This document shows positions 24,501 to 36,500 of a DNA stretch of 64,000 nt, one piece after another. The notes beneath the pieces are model-generated. The model did no database searches and was not told the origin of the DNA. It saw nothing but the letters and a program-made list of their open reading frames with translations. This DNA comes from Owenia fusiformis (Eukaryota > Annelida > Polychaeta > Sabellida > Oweniidae), in the NCBI GenBank assembly GCA_903813345.2, contig CAIIXF020000005.1, forward strand, positions 36,707,375 to 36,771,374, given 5' to 3'. Numbering within the stretch: position 1 is the first letter of the stretch; each line of letters starts with the position of its first letter. A program made the position numbers and the translations under genes.

Positions 24501-27500
24501 AATCAGGAAACAACAAACTCAGTGATTGGTTGGATGCTGATGCTAGCATCCCTATCTAAAAATAGAAAATAGCTTCAAAACAAACCTGAAATTGTACAAT
24601 ATATAAATAACCCAGCAATTTCATTTTCCTCAAATCACCAATTCAATCAGTATTTAACTAACATTGGAACAAGTAATCAAAAAATCACAATGAAGACACT
24701 GGTTGTGCTGCTTATCGCTGTGGGACTTTTGAATGTGAATTGCGCACCAACAACGGTTGCACCATCAGAGCAGACTACACTACCTAGCTATCAAGGCCAC
24801 GTTGAGAGTGCCAGTGGGAGTCACACATCCGTTTTATTCCCATCAGAGGTAGGTGTCATCAGACCTTTCATACAAATTATAATTGCATTTTTCTAATTTT
24901 GATGACATTTTGATATAGACTAATAATTGAATTACAGAATTTGACAACATCCTTTATATTATCTGTAATCACAATTGGGTGACAAAGATATATTTAATAT
25001 TAGAAATAGTCCTTATTAGTAGTTGTAAAATTTAGTTGCCATGGAAACGGGCGTCTAAAACATCATTGTCCCTCACTATGATTTAAAATATATATTTTTT
25101 CACTGAAAGTATATATAAACAAAGAGATTAAGGTATGACACGTCCTTATATACTGTGAACTATTAATCTCCTCAAATTCTCATTTTCACTCCTCGTCTAT
25201 TATCTGTAATCACAAATTGGCAGAAATGAGACAAGGAGTATTTCCATGGACATATACCTCCATGGTATTAGAAACTTTTATAACGCTCAGTTTCATCACT
25301 AATGGACCCATTGATATAACCCTAGTTATGCGCCTCATAATTTTAATTAAATCATTATTCAGAATGCCGACTCAGAAGTTATTGAGAAAGTGAAAGATCT
25401 CATTGAAACTGCAACAGAATTTGCAACAGGATCACACCAACTTATACACAGGGCAGCCACAAAAGGGTTAACTTACAATGACACAATGTCAGCTATAGAG
25501 GATTTGAAATCTCTCCAAGAAGACATAACTAATATCATCATCCAACTCTCCGATCTCACTGAAGGTATAAACCATCTTAAAGAATGGGATTCTTCTGCAG
25601 ATTATATGTATATTGGATGTTAGTTAATTTTTAATATTAAGATGATTGCAAAGTTTTTTGTTTCTGATAGCTTGCACATCGCGAACATCTATTGCTGTTT
25701 GTTTTAGACAAATCCCAAGATGCAAATGCTGAAGACGAGGATGAATCTGAGTATGACAAAACAATACGACTCAACAAAATATTTTTAGAAGCCCTCAAGA
25801 AAATCGAGTTGTCAAATGAAGATATTCTTCGCTCAATTGCAGATAAAGGTATGTACCCTATTTGTACTTCGTTCCAGAGTCCAGCAAGACAGCTCTCAGT
25901 ACACAATAGACCACTCAGAATCCGCACTATTTTTGCTTACCAGTTAGTCAATAGGGATGCAAGTTGCATATTATAAGAGAACTTGTAGTAAATGAACGGT
26001 GCTACCAAGGGATTGACTGTTCCCCAAACAATTAGGTTTTCCAGGGTCCTTATTACAAGTACAACTATTTCCAGTATACCTTAATACTCATTTGGCTAAA
26101 GAAATTCTATGGAGGGGAGAACTAATCTAATAAAATACTATAATTCTGCATGATTATGGAGTACCAATCAAAGGGGCACTGTGGGGTTCCAAAAACTTCA
26201 GATTGCATAGTATTTTGTGGTACTTGAAGGAAGTTCATCATGGTACATTCAAGAGTAACATATATTTTTATTATCTACAAAGAAATAGTCCCCCTGGATG
26301 AACATTATTTCAGCTGATATTCCTCTTGAAACGTGGTGAATCTTAAAAATCTATAAGTGGGACTTCCTTTATAGAAGCTTTGAACTGAATTTACACTTCT
26401 TAATGCTGAAACTGAGAGTTTATCCATACATTTTAAGAAAATAGGTATGTCAAAGAAGATGTTAAGCCAAATATTGACCTGATAGCGCTGAATAAATGAA
26501 AAATTCTAATTTTCTCTCTACAGTCCTTGTTGCCCCTTTTATACTGTCAGATCATTTATACATACCAATACTACTGACACAGATTTATATCACTGTATCT
26601 TTTGGTCTTTCAGCACTATTAGTTTCAAGAGAAAGCAGCTCCGATGATGAAAAAGATTCAAGCGAAGATGAAATTGATGAAGATGATAGCAATGAACAGG
26701 AGCGTAGAGTAAAAAGAGATACTGGGAATAGCAGAAAATATGACTCCACCGACACCCTTCCTAGGCAGAAAAGGTAAATTTGCATTCTAAAAAAATTTGC
26801 TCACTGAAGAGATCATAGTAACGTTGGACATTTTTTCAATTTTCCAAGGACTTTGACAACGATTTTCATTGTAAAATAGGAAGCTTTATACATCCACTAT
26901 TATAAGTATAATTTCCCATAAAAATGGGGCCTCGAAAGGGTAATAAAAAGACAATGATCTATCATCAAACAAACAACATTTTGACACACTCTATGTATAT
27001 AAGAGTACAAGCGGCCCAAGATGTAATATAATTTCTCTTGCGACAGTCATCATGGTTCAGTTGAACATACCTTAGTTTATATAACGTTAATAGAGATAGT
27101 AGATTGAACAATAATTGATTATGATTTCTTAAGGCGTTTGTAAAAAGAGTACAAAACAATACCCCTTACAACACATCGTGGTGGCTAAAGTCTTCATTGG
27201 CTTTCATATCTCCTATACTTGAGACTTCTTCAAACTCTTTGATGATCTGGGATATTGCAGAACCAGCTATCATCCATCGTTTCAGTGCAGTAGGATTCTC
27301 TGTTATTCTTATAGCCCCACCAGAACCCTTAATCAGAGCATAATTTTGCTCATGGGCCTGGTCTATAGGGATGGTTGAGAATGACCTAGGTGTCTTCTGA
27401 ACTGTAAAAATGACCTTCATTGAAACACTGATACAGGTCAGGGTGAGTTGTCTTCAATTGAACCATGTCCCTTAGGTGTATTGGGAGCCATCTGGAATAG

Positions 27501-30500
27501 TGTGTATGATCCATTACAAAAAACCAGGGCATCATCTTGGTCAAAGCAGATCTGTAGAGTTTAAAGTCTCTCTCTCTCTCTCAGGGATCTAACAAAGATC
27601 ATAAGCAGCATTTCAAGGCGCTGTGTTATAGCCCAGTATTTGAAATGGGGGGAATTATCTTCCCCTTCCCTTTTCCATTCTTCAAAGGATAGGGGGGCTA
27701 CATCACTGAGTTCGCCAACAGCTAGGTATATGTTGAAAGCTTTCTTCATTAGGATGCTGCCAACGTAATTTAACGTGCTCTTCAAGTCTTGGTTATATGG
27801 CTTCCCTTTAGGAAGGACTCTGCAGTACCAACTGATGCTGTATTTGACTGAGCAATTACATTTACCCAACCGCTGTCTGTCAGCCAATCACCAATCACTT
27901 TCTGGAATGCCATTTCTATATGGAGACCTCCAAACATGATCAAGTATTTGAGCCTGGCCATTGGAAAACCGGCCTTATCACAAAAATACAGAGCCAAAAA
28001 TGTGCCCAAGATTAAGAGGAAAATGTGCTAAATTCAAATCCCACTTTTTGGTCTATATATGCAAGGAAAAATTGTTAAGACATAAGCCATGGCTCATTTG
28101 AAAGGTCTCTTTGTGCTTTTTAAGATAAACAAAAAATCAGAATATTTAAGAAATCTGTGATAAGACCACTTTTCCTGTGGCCTGGCTCATTTATTTTCCC
28201 CATGTGTTTCAGGTTATATCCATTGAATGGTTTTCAGGGAAGCAAACAATGGTTGGTCAGCCGCAAGAACTGGTATTTGACCAGGATTTACTATATGTAT
28301 GTCACGTTTGACTATGTCCATACCATGTTTTAACATGGTTAGAGATTTTTTCCAAAAGATAATATATTTAAAATCCCTTCAGTGCAGAATCTATCATGCA
28401 TTTATTCTCAATCATATGTGTGACTCTCATATTGATATGTGTAATTATGAGTAACTCAATAAAAGCTTATAAAATAGTACATGGCTTAATACTGAACCTT
28501 GCTGAACACCCGTTTTAATAGTTAAATATATTGTAAAGTAGTTCCTATATCACAAGCAACTGTCTGGAATTCCCTTAAACAAATACAATTGATTAGAGCT
28601 AAAATACAACATTAATTCAAAGATAATTCAAATTTTTTAAAAATCTATATGTATTGGCGGCCATCTTGGTTTTTTTTCAGAACGAGGCTCCGGATCACTT
28701 GCTGCCTCAAGCCAATTTTTTACAATTGCCTTCAGCTACACTTGTACCAATTTTGGTGCTTCTATCATAAAAAGAATTATCGTAAGGTGATTAGGCTTAG
28801 CTATAAGCTTAGAACTGACAGATTACAAATCACATTTTTTCATATGTTTCCAGGTCATTTTACAATCCAAATACACGAACACCTCCGTTTATTATTCTAC
28901 AAAATAGGCGCTTTGAACGATATCACTATGGACGAGATTGGGAACACAAAAGAGACATTCTGTTTGCTGGCCGACGTTTCAAACCCATGGTTGTTTAGCG
29001 GTTTTAAAAAGTGCAGAGTATAGTTTGGCATTTTCAGACTACTTGATTATGACAATGTCACCACCTCCATTTAGTACAGATGCCAAACACCAGATGCCGA
29101 ATGCCAAATGCCTAACACAAAAAAATTGGAGACTCTAACAATACAGCACCACTAGTGGTTATGACATTAAAAATCTTGAAGTCTGAGCACCTGCCAATCA
29201 AAACACTTTTAGTTAGTCAAAGTTGAATTTGGATTAAACAGGTTTTACTGTCTTTTTTATTGTTGTACAAACCTTCTCTGATTGGTGAGAAAACGTCTCC
29301 ATTGGTACTGGTGCTAGGAGGGTGACTTGTCGTAACACCTGACTTGGATGATGTTACCTTAACACCTTTTGCTGAGAGAACAAAACAAACAAAGAACAGA
29401 AAACAGAAAATATTAAACTAACATGCAGTATCAGGGGTTTCAATACAAGTCATCTTTCAAATTAAGGACATTTTCTGTCAATCACTTATTGTCAATTGTT
29501 TACTCAAGAAAGAGGTTAACTTCTTTCTGGAATCTAGAGATCCTTAAAGCTCGAAAGACACAAAACCATTGCATTAATAGAAATAAAATGTTAACATTAG
29601 TATCAAAACTGAAATTATATTACAGCTAACTAAGGCAAATCATAAACTGCAGAGAAAATATAGTAATGATCGCAAGAATGTTATATGTAAGTTGTCAAAG
29701 ACTCAAACAAACAAGAGAAAAAATCTCAAACAAAAGAAAACAACATACTTGTGCATGTGTTGATTTTAAATTAAAAAAAATTACATTACTACTGAAGAGT
29801 TAAATTCAACACAAAAAATCTAAAACAAAAGTTTTAAAGTGTTATGATACACAAATGTTTTTGGTACAATCTCAACTTATGATTCTATTGTTTATTGTGA
29901 GATGAACAATGATTTGCGACAAAAATCATAAGCTAATGTTGTTCCAAAAACAGAGCCATGGCTTGTGCTTGCTTAGAAATACAAGCAGCACAAGTACATT
30001 GCCTGGTCAGGACTGGGGCTGTAGAAATACATGTATTTCCCTTACCTGTATTGGCTGTCTGTGACCTTTGTGGAGGTTTACTGCTAGATGGGACTGTTTT
30101 CTCTAACGTTGGTGTTGATCCTATTCTTGGTGTCCTGTTGCTCTCAGACTAAAATAGACACAGCAATGCAATGATAGCATATCACAAAATAGTACTAAAT
30201 ATTGCAAATATTAATGCCCGGGTCACATTTGCTCTGATCCATCGGCCGGCGCCCGGCCGATTGAGTTTTTTGTTCAATATTGTATTCAATTTTGAACAAA
30301 ATACTCAATCGACCGGGCGCCGTAGAGAAAATTGGAGCAAATGTGACCAAGGCATTACTGATCAATCTACATATATTAATTAAGTAAAACCAGGGGTTTC
30401 ATTAGCAGCAGGCAACGGTTTTCACAGGTTGTTTTCATAAAATCACCTGCTGTTTTTAGGGACTTTTCAACTTTTCCATGTTAAATTTATGATTTCCATT

Positions 30501-33500
30501 TATTTTGCCTGTTGTTTTCATTTGTTTAGCCTGTTGTGAGAAATTCTAGTGATCCCCTGAGCATAACTCCAAGAAGCTGCAAATTCCTTTATCATAAATG
30601 AATGTGATTACTGTCAATAAAAATTTTGCAACCATAACCACATTGAATATTTTAATACATTTTTTTGGAAAAGGGGCATTTGAAACTGCTACAATATATG
30701 AAATGTGCTACTGTTTCGTGGGTTGGATTATGATTATGGTTTCTGAATCTTAGCGATTTCCTTAGTAATTATTTCTTACATTTTCTTAGACTTTTTTCAA
30801 AGTCTTTTGGCATGCTTTTGGCACTTTACTATAACATTCAATGTATAAAACTCAGATTAATTTGATGTATAACATTCAGTATAACACAATGTACAACATT
30901 CAGTATAACACAATGTACAACAATTAGTGTCATTCAATGACAATGACTTTCAGTGTAATTTAATGTATAACATTCACTGTAATTCAGTGTATAACATTCA
31001 GTGTTATTCAATAAGTAACATTCAATGTAATAGAGTGAATAACATTCAGTGTAATTTAATGTATACAATTTAGTGTAATTCAATGTATAACATTCAGTGT
31101 TATTAAATATAAAAAAATTCAGTGTAATTCAAAGTATAACATTCATGTAATTCAAAGTATAACATTCATGTACTAGTAATTCAATATATAATATTCAACA
31201 TAATTCAATGTATAAAATTCAGTATAATTCAATGTATAACCTTCAATGTAACATAATGCATAAAATTCAGTGTAATTCAATTTGTAACATTCTGTGTCTA
31301 GTTCAATGTATAGCATTCAGCATAATTCAAAGACTATATCTTTGATAATGAGGCTAAAAGTAGCTTACGAGTTTTCTAGGTTTTCATTTAGTGCATTTTA
31401 TTTTGGACAGGTAAAGTTTTGTTTAGTTCAATATTACAGTTTATTTAGCTTTTTGTTTGATCTTGTTGTTCAAAATGTTTCAAATTCAATAATGCTCTTA
31501 ATAATATAATCTTATTTGAAGGAAATAAAACATTAATTGTAACAGGTCATATCACAATAAAATACTGTTATACGATGTTCATAATTCAATACTCAATAGT
31601 TCAATATTCAGGTATGTCTGTCTATTTATTCATATTCAACATATTACTCTGAACCTTCAGGTATAACAATTGCTTTAAGTGTCACCCATTTACCAAATAT
31701 TTACTTATGAGTTTTGTACTTAATAAATAGGTAAACAAAGGTCAACTTGTGTTTGTTTCCATATGTCTAGAGGGAGAATTTTTTATACAGTAAAACCTGT
31801 CTAATCTGAACACCCATGGGACCAGCCAAAAGCGTTCAAATTGGCAGGTGTTCAAATTTCGAGGATATTGTTGGTCGGGGGGGGGGGATTTTCATTGTTC
31901 AGTCCACTATATTGAACACTTAATACTTAGTCAGAAAACAATACATGTTGTTGATGAGTTTATTCTACAATAGGCCTATGTCCTACATGTATATGCTATG
32001 TTTTATTTACATTTTGAACAATTTCATTATTTTTGGAAAAATAACTCTTTAATTTGGGCAAAAACTTTGTAATACACTGAATAAGTATATGATAGTCTTG
32101 TACGAAATCTTATGCTTATTAAATGACTTATCTCATATTATGGTTACATAGCACTGCTTTACTTTAGCTTGAAAAAGTTCATTGTTGTTTGTTTCTTGGC
32201 ACTTTTAGCATTAGCAATATTTGAGTAGATACCCTCTTCAATTAAAAAGAATTTTTCATGAGTGCTCATTCAAGATGATGCATAATCCTTCAAAATATCA
32301 AGGGCATTCAGGATGGCAGATGTATGCCTTTATAGGAGACATTTTAGTGATAGGATATTACAAAGTTGAATTTTTTCTTTCTCTTTCTCGTGATATAATC
32401 TTGTCTGCAAATGTGTCTGTATTGTCTTTGTGATTATAAAACATTTACTGATTGAATCCTAGCTATCATAGCAGACACATGGGATATAAAACAGTTAAGA
32501 TTTGTTCATAATCCAAATCAAAAACATCCAGTTAATTTAAAATAAGGATAAACCAATTATCTCCCAGATTCTCACCTTTCTCTTAATCCAAATCAAAAAC
32601 ATCCAGGTTATTTCTAATAATGATAAAACAATTATAATCTTGTCTGCAAATGTGTCTGTGTTGTCTCTGTGATTATAAAACATTTACTGATTGAATCCTA
32701 GCTATCATAACAGACACATGGGATATAAAACAGTTAAGACTTGTTCATAATCCAAATCAAAAACATCCATTAATTTAAAATAAGGATAAACCAATTATCT
32801 CCCAGATTCTCACCTTTCTCTTAATCCAAATCAAAAACATCCAGGTAATTTCTAATAATGATAAAACAATTATAATCTTGACTGCAAATGTGTCTGTGTT
32901 GTCTCTGTGATTATAAAACATTTACTGATTGAATCCTAGCTATCATAACAGACACATGGGATATAAAACAGTTAAGACTTGTTCATAATCCAAATCAAAA
33001 ACATCCAGCAAATTTAAAATAAGGATAAACCAATTATCTTCTTGATTCACACATTTCTCTTAATCCAAACATAAAACATTCAGTTCTTTTCTAATAGGAT
33101 AAACCAATTAACTCCCGTATTCACACCTTTCCTGTTGTTTTCCACAATTAGGGATGTCATTGAGACTAAAAAAGTTGATTAGGACAATATTGGTTCTTTG
33201 ATTACATTGCATATGTAAAGATAATAAGAACTATAACATTGACTCAATATGTGGCTATTATTGAAATGTCCAGACATTTGATTTCTGATAAAATGTTCAG
33301 ATTAGACAGGTCAGTTTTTCAAATCTGGTTGTTCACTGTTCAGATTAGGAGGTGTTCAGATTTCAAGGTTTTTTTAACATGGGAGTCAATGGGAGGAAAA
33401 AATGGGACCGAAAAAAAGTGTTCAAATTGGAAGGTGTTCGGATTAGCCAGGTGTTCAGATATACAGGTTTTACTGTAAATAGCTATAGGTATTTACTGAT

Positions 33501-36500
33501 GTATTTATCAGCAGTTATAAAGGTCAAGGTCACTACATGCTATCAGCAATTCTCTCAATAATTTGTTAATATTCAACCGAAGGATTTTTAAAAAAAACCA
33601 GTAAATCAATGATTATCTAAAACTTTCGAGTAGAGAGATAACTTTATTGTAAAACCGTTAAACTACAGGAGCTAATTCAAATCTTTAAGAGTGTGAATTA
33701 ACACATGGTTTGATATAAAAATTAGAAAGAATGAGGAGTGCATCATCATCGCAGGATCTCAGAATGTCAGTCTGTACGTTATGCAATATGACTTTGAGAA
33801 ACCCTCGGATCCTTCCATGTTTACATGTATATTGTGTAGAATGTCTAGACAAACTGGTGGTAGGTGAACAAAGAAATTTAAAATGCCCAGAATGTAAGGA
33901 GGAACATGTGATACCAGAAGGAGGGGTGGAAGGCTTCAAGACTAGTTTCATACATGATGACATTTCCAGTACACTTTTCCAGACATATGATAAAGATGGT
34001 AAACCTACATGTTCTATATGTGTGACGCAAGATAAGAATACTGTAGCGAGAGTTATGTGTTTAAACTGTGGTAAAGTGTTGTGTGTAAAATGTAGGCAGT
34101 CACATGATCGTTTCATAGGTGACCATGCTATACTTAACCTGACTGGGGACAATACCGCAGATGAGAAAACTGCTCAGGAGTATAATATGAATGAACAAAA
34201 AGTGAATTGTCCAATTCACAAAAATAGTGTTTTAAATTGGTTCTGCGAGACTGACAAGACAGTCATATGTTCCGAATGTATCGCAATCAACCACAAAGGC
34301 CATGAATATGTGGACATACATGTGGCGGCAGAAAACAACAAAAAACGCATAGATGGTCTACTCCAAAATGGAGACAAAATGATAAGTGTATTTGACACTG
34401 CTATCAAAGAAGCTGAACAGTACAAAGAAAACATGCAGGCTACTGCCAATAACATAACAGATGTGCTGACAAATGATATGAATGCAGCCATATTTGCTAT
34501 CAGAGAGCGTTACACTGCTGGTATTGTTAAAGTAGTTGCAAGTATAGAAGATTGTACACAGCCAGCTGAAGACCACATTGAGCAGATTCAGCACCAGAAA
34601 GCCAACATTGAAAGGACCATTGACCGACTGCACACCATAATGGACAATGTCAATGATGCAGAGCTGGCAAATATCACAAGCGAAATTGACTCTAAAGCAA
34701 AGCAGTGGAAGAAAAACCAAACTTTTGTCTTTGAAGGTAAAACTCTTCGTATCAATTCAAAACGAGGAGAAATCAAACAAGACTCAATATTATTGGGCAA
34801 GGTCAATGTCAAGGTCAATGGTGACCAATCAAAAACTACATATACCTTTAAAGTTCCAATCATGCTTATAGCTGCATTCTTCATCATCTTTGGTATTGCT
34901 ATTAACCATAGAATACAAGTAGTTGGCAAAATGAGAGAACAAAACAGTGAGAACAATCATGCAACCAACAATTATGAGTTCAGTTCATATCTAGAGTACA
35001 CATATAATTATATCCATATGCCAGAAAAACATGAAAGACAATTTGATGAGCCCCAACATATGAACAGCCAAGGAAAAGCACATGATAGCGTTGACTTAGG
35101 ATATTAAATGTCTTCATATCCATGGTACTTTTGACTATAAATAGGGACCAATTTCATAAGGGATTTATTCACCAGCATCAAAATGTTCAAAAATTTATGA
35201 ATCATAATTTATAATTAACTTACTTTAAATTTCAATGTTGACTGGAATGCAAGGCCCTGTACAGAGGACTTATGTGCTTGTATAGACTGTATAGGTTTAT
35301 TGCCCTGCCTTAAGTCGTATGTATAGATCTTCCCCCGTGTTGAACCAACAGCCATTGTGACACCATCTTGGAGAATATCTATTGAGGTCAGGGGGTTTTC
35401 AGCAGTCATACTCTTTACACAACTGCAAAATATTATATCAGTTTATATAACACAGCTGCAAAATTGTGATGTCAGTTTATATAATACAGCTGTAATATTT
35501 TATGTCAGTTTATGTAATAAAGCTGCAAAATATCATATCAGCTTATACAATGCAACTGGTATATAATATCAGTTAATACAACACAGCAGCAATATATCAT
35601 ATCAGTTGATATAACACAGCTGCAATATTTAATGTCAGTTTATATAACACAGCTGCAATATTTAATGTCAGTTTATATAACACAGCTGCAAAATTTCAAG
35701 TCAGTTTATAATACAGCAGCAATATATCATGTCAGTTTACATAACATAGCTGCAAAATATTATGTCAGTTTAAATAAAAAGCTGCAAAATATTGTCAGCT
35801 TATATAACGCAGCTACAATTTCAATTTAAAAAACACAGCTGCAATATGTCATGTCAGTTCTAAATACAGCTGCAATATACTATGTCAGCATATATAACAC
35901 AGCCTGTATATAATGTCAGTTAATATAACACAGTTGCAATATGATATGTCAGTTCAAAAAACAGCTGCAATATATTATGTCAGCATATATAAAACAGTCT
36001 GTATATAATGTCAGTCTATGAAACACAGTTGCAATATGTTGTCATTTATACAACTCAGGTGCAATATATTGTCAGCATATAAAATAAATACAGCTGTGAT
36101 GTACGGTGTCAGTGGTAACGGTGTCAACGGTAACAGTGGTGGTATATCAGTAAATGGTATAAAACATTGTAACTTGTGTTTGTCAGTTCATACAGTTCAT
36201 AACATGATAAATTATCTAATGATTGGTAGAGACAGGATTCTTATATCAAAGTAACATTTTATATGCCATTTGAAGAAAGTAATCCTATTTTCTTTACTTT
36301 ATTGCTACATTTACTGTTATTGAAAATTGTATGTCGGATGTACGTTTGGCCCTAAAAGGGCATCAGTACTAATAAAATCCTATTATATATGTGTTAACAG
36401 TTGCTGTAATTCTAAAATTCGTCAAACCACACAGTTGTAATCTTATTTTGTTGCAATTGCAATATAGAAGAGAATATTTAGAGAATATTATATAAATATT

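Noticed and set aside
34216-34956. Minus-strand frames across the TRIM gene
   Set aside because: They are Leu/Ser-rich shadows of the TRIM coiled-coil coding strand.
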